Part shown: in pieces, positions 1 through 5,815 of the stretch
Position numbering within the stretch: position 1 is the stretch's first letter
How the letters are laid out: each line of letters opens with the position of its first letter
DNA from: Bacillota bacterium
Lineage (GTDB): Bacteria; Bacillota; Clostridia; Lachnospirales; Lachnospiraceae
Direction: 5' to 3'
Length of the DNA stretch: 7,111 bases
NCBI GenBank assembly: GCA_023420935.1
Contig: JAEZUR010000073.1
Location: 1-7,111, forward strand
Program-made: the position numbers and the translations under genes
The notes under the pieces: generated by a model
What the model saw: the letters and a program-made list of their open reading frames with translations, nothing else
What the model was told of the DNA's origin: nothing
The model's database searches: none

Positions 1-585
1 CGCCAAAGGTAATACAATCTTCCACAAAAGTTCAATTTCACTTGCTCCATCGATCTTTGAAGCCTCTTCAATCTCCACTGGAATCGTATCAAAATAACCT
101 TTCATATTCCATATACTAAAAATGCACATGGATCCTGCATATACTAGGATCAATCCAAGATTTGAATTCAATAAGTTTAAGGTCTTAAACAAACGAAAAA
201 TAGCAAACATTGATAAAATTTGTGGAAATGCATTTAATAATAGAAATATCTTTAAAATCTGCTTTTTCCCTTTAAAATGAAATCTGGAAAATCCATAAGC
301 CGCTACCACAGCTGTTCCCATTGCAAGTATCATTGTTCCTACACTTAACACAATGGAGTTTTTAAGCCATAATAAAAATGGTTCATCCAGTAGCACTGTC
401 TTGTAATTATTCCAAGTGAAATTCTTAGGTAGTAAGGTAAACTGTGAGGATAATGCCCCACTTCCACTAGAAAATGAAAGCGACAAAGCATAAAGAATGG
501 GTACTAATCCAATTAAGCATAAGGATAAGAAACATATATTTAAAATCATTAATCCAATTCTTTGCTTTATCCGTTTTTTTGTCAT
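1..585 (-). CDS. malG: MalG-type sugar ABC transporter permease, 3' end beyond window
   Basis: Inner permease subunit of a carbohydrate ABC importer, pairing with the MalF-like protein upstream to form the membrane channel. Only the first 195 residues are in the window; the gene continues past position 1. The translation starts MTKKRIKQRIG, has an N-terminal membrane helix at about residues 10-30, and ends inside the EAA loop (about residues 173-195, key residues EEASKIDGA then I-LP), which docks on the ATPase. The sequence around AYGFSRFHFKGK and the WNMKGYFDTIP stretch resemble E. coli MalG. The start ATG (585-583) overlaps the malF stop as ATGA, and an AAGGAGG ribosome site at 593-599 lies inside the end of malF, so the two are probably translationally coupled. 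The family is clear; the exact sugar is inferred from malE and not proven. Confidence 0.9.
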   Translation of the reverse strand, partial: MTKKRIKQRIGLMILNICFLSLCLIGLVPILYALSLSFSSGSGALSSQFTLLPKNFTWNNYKTVLLDEPFLLWLKNSIVLSVGTMILAMGTAVVAAYGFSRFHFKGKKQILKIFLLLNAFPQILSMFAIFRLFKTLNLLNSNLGLILVYAGSMCIFSIWNMKGYFDTIPVEIEEASKIDGASEIELLWKIVLPLA

Positions 586-1472
586 ACCTTCTCCTCCTTA
601 ATTCCTCGATTGGTATACAAGGAAAATAAAATAATTAGTATAAATATTATAATTGATACAGCCGATGAAAGGCCGTAATTATTGGACACAAACGCATTCT
701 CATGTGCATAAGTAATGATAGTCTGTAGGGTTGAGCCAGTTAAGGAACCTTTTTGCCTAGTTAATAGGTAAATAATATCAAACTGTTTAAATGTAGTAAA
801 TGTAGTCATAATCACTGCTGGTGCTATAATAGGCCTTAATGATGGAATGGTAATATAGAAATTCTGAGCAATTCTACCTGCCCCATCTAATTTAGCACTT
901 TCATAATAACTAGAATCAATACTCTGCAAAGCACCATCAATCATCATAATCATAAATGGCAAAGCCATCCATAGATTTAGTACCATACAGGAAAGGAAGG
1001 CTGGTACATTTTCAGATAAGTAATTTGCTTTTGGTATTCCTAAGGTACCGAGTAGATTATTAAGCAGACCAAACTCAGTATTAAACATTCCTACACGCCA
1101 GAGTAAAATGGATACATAAGCAGGCATTGCCCAAGGAAACATAAGTAAGGTTTTATACAGTCTACTTAGTTTTAATCCCTTCACATTAAGACCCAGCGCA
1201 ATAAGATATGCAACGATCATCTGTAATACCATATTAAATATTGTCCAAAGAATTGTTGTACCTAAAGCTTTTAGAAATCCTGTATCAATTTTTGTTAACG
1301 CTCTAAGATAGTTATTCCATCCAATCACTTCATAATTATTCCAATGATATAGATTCATGTTTGTGAAAGATATAAAACACGTATATATAATTGGAAATAA
1401 AATGATTGCGCCTATAAGAATCAAGGCAGGAAAGGAAAATATCCATGGTAACAATTTTCTTTTCTGTTTCAT
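582..1472 (-). CDS. malF: MalF-type sugar ABC transporter permease
   Basis: Membrane permease subunit of a sugar ABC importer, partner of the downstream MalG-like protein. The 296-residue product has about six hydrophobic segments, the first at about residues 9-35. Its EAA loop lies at about residues 190-213 (YYESAKLDGAGRI then IPSLRP) and contacts the ATPase. It is much shorter than enterobacterial MalF and lacks the extra N-terminal helices and large extracytoplasmic loop, as is usual for sugar permeases of this superfamily in Gram-positives. I start it at the ATG at 1472 because AAGGAG lies 7 bases upstream; an in-frame TTG at 1490 would extend it by six residues but overlaps that ribosome site. 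It follows malE after a hairpin-containing gap of 72 bases and overlaps malG by ATGA. No ATPase gene is present in the window; a shared MsmX/MalK-like ATPase elsewhere is likely (inference). Confidence 0.92.
   Translation of the reverse strand: MKQKRKLLPWIFSFPALILIGAIILFPIIYTCFISFTNMNLYHWNNYEVIGWNNYLRALTKIDTGFLKALGTTILWTIFNMVLQMIVAYLIALGLNVKGLKLSRLYKTLLMFPWAMPAYVSILLWRVGMFNTEFGLLNNLLGTLGIPKANYLSENVPAFLSCMVLNLWMALPFMIMMIDGALQSIDSSYYESAKLDGAGRIAQNFYITIPSLRPIIAPAVIMTTFTTFKQFDIIYLLTRQKGSLTGSTLQTIITYAHENAFVSNNYGLSSAVSIIIFILIILFSLYTNRGIKEEKV
593..599 (-). promoter_or_regulatory. malG ribosome binding site inside malF
   Basis: AAGGAGG on the minus strand, 7 bases before the malG ATG and embedded in the last codons of malF. 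It fixes the malG start and supports independent or coupled re-initiation at the ATGA overlap. Confidence 0.8.
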
Positions 1473-1479
1473 TTCATTT

Positions 1480-1485
1480 CTCCTT
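1480..1485 (-). promoter_or_regulatory. malF ribosome binding site
   Basis: AAGGAG on the minus strand, 7 bases before the ATG at 1472. It decides the malF start in favour of MKQKRKLLPW over the longer TTG-initiated reading. Confidence 0.75.
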
Positions 1486-1495
1486 ATCAAGAATA

Positions 1496-1516
1496 GGGCG
1501 AACGCATGGTTCGCCC
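1496..1516 (-). other. malE-malF intercistronic hairpin
   Basis: A perfect 8-bp GC-rich inverted repeat (GGGCGAAC / GTTCGCCC) with a 5-base loop, 28 bases past the malE stop and 10 bases before the malF ribosome site. On the minus strand it is followed by TATTCTTG, not a run of U, so it is a poor full terminator. It is better read as an mRNA-stabilising or partial attenuating structure that lets the binding protein be made in excess over the permeases. That role is inference by analogy with malE-malF spacers in other bacteria; the stem itself is directly visible. Confidence 0.75.
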
Positions 1517-1544
1517 ATAAACACTTACATAAGCGTATTCAAGT

Positions 1545-2834
1545 TTATTGCATATCACTAATTGCTGTCGTTGCTTCTTCCTGATATTGATCGGCTGCCT
1601 TATTGATGTCCTCATCTGATTTATTCACAGCTGCTAAAAGTGATTCACTTGGTCCCCACATAACACTCATTTGTGGAATATTTGGCATTGGAATTGCAGT
1701 TTCTGCAGTTTCCCTCATTGCAACAATCATCTCATTATTACTTACTTCTGCATCCTCATAAGATCTAATATTAGCCGGAGCACAGTTTGCTTTCTTAGCT
1801 AGATCAATGCCCACTTCTGCACCTGCTAATACCTCAAGTACGGAAGCTAAAGCATCTTTTTTCTCAGCAAGTGCATGTTGCATTACTCCTACTCCCTGTA
1901 CTCCAGAAAATGGAGCTAATGCATTTCCGTTTGGTAATGTAAAGCTTGATAATGATTTATATCCAATCGAAATTCCCGCTTCTTTCATTCCAGGAATTAA
2001 CCAAGGTCCACCAATAATTGCAGCTGCATTTCCATCATTAAATAAGGTGTTTACTGTATTATAATCCCCATCTGCCTGAAGTTTTGCAAATTTTTGATTA
2101 TAGGTAATCGCATCTTTTGTAGCTTGTTCATTAAGGCCTGGTTTTGCGTCGTTATTAATGATATAACCACCAAATCCATTGATAAATGGAGCTACATTAT
2201 ACGCTGTGGAATGTTGATTTACCACTGCATAAGTTCCTGCATCAGCATTTGTATTTGCTACCATATAATTATATAAATCCTCTGTGGTGGTTGGTACTTC
2301 ACCTTTCCACAAATCTTTGTTATAGATAAATAACAATGTTTCAAAATAGATTGGAAGCATATATCTAACATCTTTGTATGTACCAGCCTCTACTGTCATT
2401 GGCAATAAATTGGCCATAGCGTCTGCATCAACTACATCAGTGATTGGTGCTAACACACCCATTTCTACAAAGGTTCCTAAAGAATCATTGGCATACAGAT
2501 ACATATCAGGTCCATTTGAAGCATCATTTCCATAAAGCTTAATTTGATCTGTTAATCCTGTCTTTTTTTCAAAATTTACAGTAATCTTTTGATCCTTTAG
2601 TGTCTCATTGACTTTGTCTTGAATCGTTGCCATAATTGACTCATCACCGTCATGCCATATCTTGATCGTAACTGGTTCTAGTGCTACATCTGTTGTGGAA
2701 TCAGTTGCTGCTACCTCTTGGTCGGTTACACCTTCCACATCAGTTGCTTGTGTGGAATTACTATTTTTACTGCACCCAGTCAATGTCCCCAATAACAGTA
2801 GCCCACATAGTAATACGCAAATACATCTTTTCAT
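1545..2834 (-). CDS. malE: Maltose/maltodextrin-type sugar-binding lipoprotein
   Basis: Extracellular solute-binding protein (family 1) that captures sugar and delivers it to the MalF/MalG-like channel. The 429-residue product begins with a lipoprotein signal peptide: MKRCIC, a hydrophobic stretch, then lipobox LTGC with the lipidated Cys at residue 21. A short Thr/Asp/Glu-rich linker follows before the mature domain (VTIKIWHDGDES). Stretches resembling MalE are GPDMYLYANDSLGTF, LLFIYNKDLW, NDGNAAAIIGGPWLIPG and the APFSGVQGVGV segment. The start at 2834 is set by AAAGGAGG six bases upstream and by the signal peptide; a 12-codon extension to 2870 would run through the ribosome site and an operator-like palindrome. 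First gene of the importer operon. Maltodextrin is the best guess from family resemblance, but related oligosaccharides cannot be excluded. Confidence 0.9.
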   Translation of the reverse strand: MKRCICVLLCGLLLLGTLTGCSKNSNSTQATDVEGVTDQEVAATDSTTDVALEPVTIKIWHDGDESIMATIQDKVNETLKDQKITVNFEKKTGLTDQIKLYGNDASNGPDMYLYANDSLGTFVEMGVLAPITDVVDADAMANLLPMTVEAGTYKDVRYMLPIYFETLLFIYNKDLWKGEVPTTTEDLYNYMVANTNADAGTYAVVNQHSTAYNVAPFINGFGGYIINNDAKPGLNEQATKDAITYNQKFAKLQADGDYNTVNTLFNDGNAAAIIGGPWLIPGMKEAGISIGYKSLSSFTLPNGNALAPFSGVQGVGVMQHALAEKKDALASVLEVLAGAEVGIDLAKKANCAPANIRSYEDAEVSNNEMIVAMRETAETAIPMPNIPQMSVMWGPSESLLAAVNKSDEDINKAADQYQEEATTAISDMQ

Positions 2835-2840
2835 ACATTT

Positions 2841-2848
2841 CCTCCTTT
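2841..2848 (-). promoter_or_regulatory. malE ribosome binding site
   Basis: AAAGGAGG on the minus strand, six bases before the ATG at 2834. It sets the malE start directly in front of the lipoprotein signal peptide. Confidence 0.85.
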
Positions 2849-2849
2849 T

Positions 2850-2865
2850 GGGATAACGCTTTCCC
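2850..2865 (-). promoter_or_regulatory. LacI-family operator / cre-like palindrome before malE
   Basis: The 16-base element reads GGGAAAGC-GTTATCCC on the minus strand: an imperfect palindrome (6 of 8 pairs) with the central CG typical of LacI/GalR-family operators. The inner 14 bases also match the catabolite-responsive consensus TGWAAGCGNTWNCA at all but the two outermost positions. It lies directly upstream of the malE ribosome site, so it is in the leader, where a bound repressor would act as a roadblock or cover the early transcribed region. A lone TCGAAAGC half-site lies nearby at 2878-2885. I cannot tell a dedicated sugar repressor from CcpA by sequence alone. Confidence 0.6.
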
Positions 2866-3044
2866 AACACTAATTTTTCGAAAGCATTTTTCCTTATTTA
2901 TTTAATACATTTTTACCATAGATGCTATGCTGCTACAATAATATATTGGTCATTTTATTCGCTTTTGTTAAGAAACCGCTATACTAAATACTAAAATATA
3001 TCTATTATGAATAAACAACTTGCATAATATTTACATAAAAAGAA
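2866..3044. other. AT-rich upstream region of malE
   Basis: Non-coding DNA between the malE leader and the terminator of the hydrolase operon. It should hold the malE promoter, but no well-spaced pair of boxes stands out. A TTAACA on the minus strand has a TATATT about 20 bases downstream (too long), and TTGTAG is followed 17 bases later by a weak TAAAAA. No open reading frame worth calling. Confidence 0.5.
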
Positions 3045-3087
3045 CTGTAGCAAAATAGCTACTAATTTCCGAGCCATTTTACTACAG
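3045..3087 (-). terminator. Rho-independent terminator of the znuCB-zur-hydrolase operon
   Basis: Two 16-base arms (3045-3060 and 3072-3087) flank an 11-base loop. On the minus strand all 16 positions pair, two of them as G-U, and the stem is followed by TTCTTTTTATG. Read on the plus strand, the same two positions become A-C mismatches. The structure is therefore better for transcripts on the minus strand, ending the operon 10 bases after the hydrolase stop codon. Confidence 0.85.
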
Positions 3088-3096
3088 CCTTATTTT

Positions 3097-3702
3097 CTAT
3101 TCTTTAATATTTGATAAATCCAATAAAAATTGATCCGTTTTCATTCTGGTTTCTTCATAGAACTCTTGATTAAATTCCTCTGAATAGCAATCCATGTATC
3201 CATGTGCTCCATCCAGTACATACGTTGTTACCTGCTTTTTTGAACCAAGTTCCTCAACAAGGGAATCTACATCAAACGCATCTTTTTTGGCGAAAAACAA
3301 TAGAACTGGGCATTTGGGTATCTGGTATACATAGTCTCGAATTCGTGACCCATAATATCCAACTACCCCATCACAATTTATATTATCACTGCACCTCCAT
3401 GCAATGGTAGCACCAATGCTATATCCAATTAAAAACAGATACTTATACTTTACCTTAAGTTGATCCATCAGGTTATTCATATCCACATAGACATCAAATC
3501 CGATTATATCAGTAAAATATTGATAAGCCTCTTGGCTTTGCCAATATTCAAATGGGCTATCACGATTAATAAGATTAGGACAATAAACGTCATATCCATT
3601 GCTTGCATAAAACTCACAAACCTCTTCAATATGTCTATTCACTCCATATATTTCATGAAGGACAATGATTGCTTTCTCATTCCCACTTAAATATTCAATC
3701 AT
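3097..3702 (-). CDS. Dienelactone-hydrolase-family alpha/beta hydrolase
   Basis: Small cytoplasmic alpha/beta hydrolase of 201 residues with no signal peptide. The dienelactone hydrolase family marks are HEIYGVN at residues 16-22 (family motif with the conserved Glu17), the nucleophile elbow GYSIGA at 93-98 with Ser95, the acidic residue Asp141 in FAKKDAFD, and His167 in DGAHGYMD. This gives a plausible Ser95-Asp141-His167 triad. True dienelactone hydrolases use Cys at the elbow, so this is a serine variant and the natural substrate is unknown. The start ATG lies one base after the zur stop (TAG-C-ATG), with an AGAGG-type ribosome site inside the zur end, so it is the last gene of the zinc operon and probably coupled to zur. 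An operon terminator follows. A role in the zinc-limitation response is inferred from position only. Confidence 0.88.
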   Translation of the reverse strand: MIEYLSGNEKAIIVLHEIYGVNRHIEEVCEFYASNGYDVYCPNLINRDSPFEYWQSQEAYQYFTDIIGFDVYVDMNNLMDQLKVKYKYLFLIGYSIGATIAWRCSDNINCDGVVGYYGSRIRDYVYQIPKCPVLLFFAKKDAFDVDSLVEELGSKKQVTTYVLDGAHGYMDCYSEEFNQEFYEETRMKTDQFLLDLSNIKE

Positions 3703-3703
3703 G

Positions 3704-4120
3704 CTACCTCTTCCTTTTCTCTATACAGTCAGGACATTCACCAATAAATTCTAAGTTGTGCCCTGTAATGTGAAACCCTGTTTCTTCTACCAGCTTATCA
3801 CCGATCTCCTTCAGTGGACAGACATCGATAGGTACACGTTTACGACATTCTGAACACACAAGATAATGGCTATGAGTATGACTATTAATTTGATAATACG
3901 CTTTGCCATCTCCACCAATATTTTTTAACAGAATCATCTTGTCGACTAACACGGAAAGGGTTCTATAAACCGTCGAGAAATTAAGTTCTCGTTTCTGTCT
4001 GGTCTCCATAAAAATCTCATCTGCAGTCATCGGCTCTCTAGCACCATCTAACACCTTTAATATTAATATTCTACTCTCTGTACTTTTTAACCCATTTTCT
4101 CTTAGTAAATTCTCATTCAT
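3704..4120 (-). CDS. zur: Fur-family metal regulator, probably zinc-sensing Zur
   Basis: A 138-residue Fur-family repressor, usual length for the family. The N-terminal winged helix (about residues 1-78) contains LKSTESRILIL and the recognition-helix region NFSTVYRTLSVL (47-58). The C-terminal dimerisation domain has a His cluster HTHSH at 81-85 and two CxxC pairs, C89/C92 and C129/C132, which form the structural zinc site of the family. H117 and H121 are further candidate ligands. Fur, PerR and Zur cannot be told apart securely from motifs alone; Zur is chosen because the gene sits between znuB and the operon end and Fur-type palindromes lie before both znuC and znuA. Its ATG shares one base with the znuB stop (TAATG), implying translational coupling and probable autoregulation. 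An upstream GAGGGGG may serve as ribosome site. Confidence 0.87.
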   Translation of the reverse strand: MNENLLRENGLKSTESRILILKVLDGAREPMTADEIFMETRQKRELNFSTVYRTLSVLVDKMILLKNIGGDGKAYYQINSHTHSHYLVCSECRKRVPIDVCPLKEIGDKLVEETGFHITGHNLEFIGECPDCIEKRKR

Positions 4121-4941
4121 TATGCCTGCCCCCTCACATAGTGTAGCGATATATAATGAAGCCTCTTTATTAGAATCACAATCAACAATACCATAACAGA
4201 TACTACTGCTGTAAATCCACCTGGTGCAACATTTAGGTAATACGATAAAAACAAACCAGACATGATGTCTACCATACTAAATAATATGGATGCAATTAAC
4301 GTAACCTTAAATCCTTTTTCTAATTGCATGGCTGTAGCGACTGGTAAAGAAATCATGGAACTAAGTACCAGAACACCAACAATCCGAATGGATGCAGCGA
4401 TTGCCGATGCAACTAATATGGAAAACATATAATTGATGAAACGAACCTTTACTCCTGCAATGATTGAGGCTTCTTCATCATATGAGATATAAAGTAGCTG
4501 ATGATATAAAAATATTAATATAGCTACCGAAAGGATGCTTAGTATAAAAATGGTTAACATGTCCGTTTGAGTCACGGTCAAAACACTACCGAACATATAG
4601 GATTCTGCATTGGTATTAAGGCGTCCAGAACTAATTATTGTAATAGCGATACCAACACATAAGGATAAAACTATGGATAGTATCAGGTCTGTATATTTCT
4701 TAAAATAATTTCTTAAAAATTCAATTAATGCGCCGCAGATGGATGTAAAAATAAATGCGCCTGCGATAGGATTCTGCTGAAATAATAAACCCAATGAAAT
4801 TCCAGCTAATGATGCATGGGATAAGGTATCTCCAATCATGGAATAACGTCTAACGACTAGAAACACACCAATACATGGGCAGATAATCGCAATCATCAAA
4901 GAAACCAGAATTGCGTTTTGCATAAAACTATACTGAAGCAT
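4120..4941 (-). CDS. znuB: Zinc ABC transporter permease ZnuB
   Basis: Polytopic membrane permease of the metal ABC-3 family (ZnuB/MntB/AdcB) carrying metal ions from ZnuA across the membrane. The 273-residue product is of usual length, with roughly eight hydrophobic segments. Visible family marks are GDTLSHASLAG at 37-47, the conserved helix GVLVLSSMISLPVATA at 189-204, and APGGFTAVVSV near 239-249. I start it at 4941: a purine-rich AGGAAAG lies just upstream, and translation then opens MLQYSFMQNAILV. That start overlaps the znuC 3' end by 14 bases. An in-frame start at 5016 would add a hydrophilic stretch with no family character, and one at 4923 has no ribosome site. Metal choice within the family (Zn versus Mn) rests on the zinc-type ligands of ZnuA and on the adjacent regulator. 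Confidence 0.92.
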   Translation of the reverse strand: MLQYSFMQNAILVSLMIAIICPCIGVFLVVRRYSMIGDTLSHASLAGISLGLLFQQNPIAGAFIFTSICGALIEFLRNYFKKYTDLILSIVLSLCVGIAITIISSGRLNTNAESYMFGSVLTVTQTDMLTIFILSILSVAILIFLYHQLLYISYDEEASIIAGVKVRFINYMFSILVASAIAASIRIVGVLVLSSMISLPVATAMQLEKGFKVTLIASILFSMVDIMSGLFLSYYLNVAPGGFTAVVSVMVLLIVILIKRLHYISLHYVRGQA

Positions 4942-5611
4942 AATAATCTTTCCTTTCCTTTGGATACAGAAATTCCGATGCATATTGATCTGGACTACAT
5001 AGATGTCCATGACCATTATGCAAATGATATATCTTGGTGGAATTAGAATACACTGCCTCTAGATTATGCTCAACTGCTACGATTGTAATCTTTTGATTGA
5101 CACTCATATTCTTTAGTATTGCATATATTTCTTTCTGACTATCTATATCTACACCCGTGGATGGCTCGTCCAATATTAATAACTTCGGATTCCCCATCAT
5201 GGCTCTTGCCAGTAAAATTTTCTGGGTCTGTCCACCAGATAATTGTCCCATAAGTACGCTAGTATATTCCTCCATACCAACTAATTTTAAAGCATCAAGA
5301 ATTACATCTTTTGTCCTAATCTTTAATAATTTTCGATAAGAATTCATCACTTCATACACGGTAATTGGAAAATTAGAATTCATGTGCTCATTTTTTTGTG
5401 GTACATATCCAATTAATCTGGAATCGATTGATACATATCCTTTCGACGGCTTTAAAAAACCTAAAAGAACGCGCATTAAGGTTGTTTTACCACAACCATT
5501 TTCACCAATAATAGAAATGTATTCACCTTCTGTAATTTTTAAATTTATATCATTTAAAATATATGGTTGCATCCCTGTGTAAGAAAAGCAAACATGTTCA
5601 ATATTAATCAT
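4928..5611 (-). CDS. znuC: Zinc ABC transporter ATPase ZnuC
   Basis: Cytoplasmic ATPase that powers zinc import through ZnuB. In the 227-residue product all nucleotide-binding motifs are present: A-loop Tyr11 (FSYTG), Walker A GENGCGKTT at 36-44, Q-loop Gln72 (YVPQKN), signature LSGGQ at 124-128, Walker B LLILDEP at 144-150 and H-loop His182 (VEHN). The C-terminal tail carries a His/Cys cluster, H196, H198, H201, H203 and C205 (YHLHNGHGHLC). The start at 5611 follows a perfect AAAGGAGG eight bases upstream and gives the usual beginning MINIEHVCFSY; a reading from 5677 would run back through the operator region. First gene of a four-gene minus-strand operon, divergent from znuA and probably repressed by Zur at the 5651-5682 element. 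Confidence 0.94.
   Translation of the reverse strand: MINIEHVCFSYTGMQPYILNDINLKITEGEYISIIGENGCGKTTLMRVLLGFLKPSKGYVSIDSRLIGYVPQKNEHMNSNFPITVYEVMNSYRKLLKIRTKDVILDALKLVGMEEYTSVLMGQLSGGQTQKILLARAMMGNPKLLILDEPSTGVDIDSQKEIYAILKNMSVNQKITIVAVEHNLEAVYSNSTKIYHLHNGHGHLCSPDQYASEFLYPKERKDYYASV
4948..4954 (-). promoter_or_regulatory. znuB ribosome binding site inside znuC
   Basis: AGGAAAG on the minus strand, six bases before the ATG at 4941 and within the last codons of znuC. Weaker than the AAAGGAGG sites in front of the other transport genes, but it supports the 4941 start over the alternatives. Confidence 0.55.
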
Positions 5612-5619
5612 ATTGTGTA

Positions 5620-5627
5620 CCTCCTTT
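5620..5627 (-). promoter_or_regulatory. znuC ribosome binding site
   Basis: AAAGGAGG on the minus strand with an eight-base gap to the ATG at 5611. It decides the znuC start and leaves about 200 bases of divergent control region. Confidence 0.85.
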
Positions 5628-5650
5628 CTCGATTGTAGTCTAATTAAATA

Positions 5651-5682
5651 CATTTGTAAATAGCAAATGCAAATCATTTGCG
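5651..5682. promoter_or_regulatory. Zur-like operator cluster, znuC side
   Basis: The core at 5668-5682 reads TGCAAAT-C-ATTTGCG, a Fur-family 7-1-7 palindrome with one mismatched pair, and GCAAATCATTTGC (5669-5681) is perfect. Upstream copies of the half-site at 5663-5668 (GCAAAT) and 5651-5656 (CATTTG) form two further overlapping inverted pairs, each with a 7-base gap. The cluster lies 40-71 bases upstream of the znuC start codon. A znuC promoter is not obvious: a TTGAAA (minus strand) with AATGAT 19 bases downstream would place the -10 in this element, but that is a weak call. Binding by the Zur encoded in the operon is inferred from shared sequence with the znuA-side copy. Confidence 0.75.
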
Positions 5683-5732
5683 CAAAGAAAACCCTATTTT
5701 CAACATCTGTTTCGATATTTTGGTATTTTTTC

Positions 5733-5761
5733 TTGACAATTGGGTCATAATAGTTTATGAT
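5733..5761 (+). promoter_or_regulatory. znuA sigma-A promoter
   Basis: TTGACA at 5733-5738 (perfect -35), a 17-base spacer, then TATGAT at 5756-5761 (5 of 6 to TATAAT). Transcription should start near 5768, which falls on the second Zur-like palindrome, giving a 5' leader of about 48 bases. This is the best promoter in the window. Confidence 0.88.
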
Positions 5762-5762
5762 T

Positions 5763-5782
5763 GCAAATGCAAATCACTTGCA
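5763..5782. promoter_or_regulatory. Zur-like operator, znuA side
   Basis: The core at 5768-5782 reads TGCAAAT-C-ACTTGCA, a 7-1-7 palindrome with one mismatched pair. Together with the preceding GCAAAT, the 19 bases at 5763-5781 match the znuC-side element at 5663-5681 at 18 positions. It begins just past the znuA -10 box, so an occupied site would block RNA polymerase at the start point. Assignment to Zur is inferred from position and from the family's operator geometry. Confidence 0.78.
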
Positions 5783-5815
5783 ACAAACACGTTTATTTGA
5801 TAAAGGAGGAAGATC

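Noticed and set aside
2835..2870. Longer malE start with 12 extra codons
   Set aside because: It would translate the ribosome site and the operator-like palindrome and would mask the lipoprotein signal peptide.
1357..2905. Several plus-strand reading frames of 60-85 codons antisense to malE and malF
   Set aside because: They lie opposite strong coding sequence, lack ribosome sites and show no family resemblance; they are shadows of the minus-strand genes.
2936..2948. Small inverted repeat CAATA-ATA-TATTG upstream of malE
   Set aside because: Only 5 bp arms of A/T-rich sequence in A/T-rich DNA, easily due to chance.
3204..3690. Plus-strand frames opposite the hydrolase
   Set aside because: Antisense to an intact gene with a full catalytic triad; no ribosome site and no recognisable domain.
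4942..5016. Longer znuB start with 25 extra codons
   Set aside because: It lies wholly inside znuC, is hydrophilic and unlike the ABC-3 permease N-terminus; 4941 has the ribosome site.
5157..5582. Plus-strand frames opposite znuC
   Set aside because: Shadows of the conserved ATPase sequence, with no start signals.
5612..5677. Longer znuC start with 22 extra codons
   Set aside because: The extension runs through the operator array and ribosome site; AAAGGAGG points to 5611 and the family begins there.
5651..5782. Possible CRISPR or repeat array in the divergent region
   Set aside because: Only two copies of a short palindrome, placed at promoters, with no regular spacer series; this is operator architecture.
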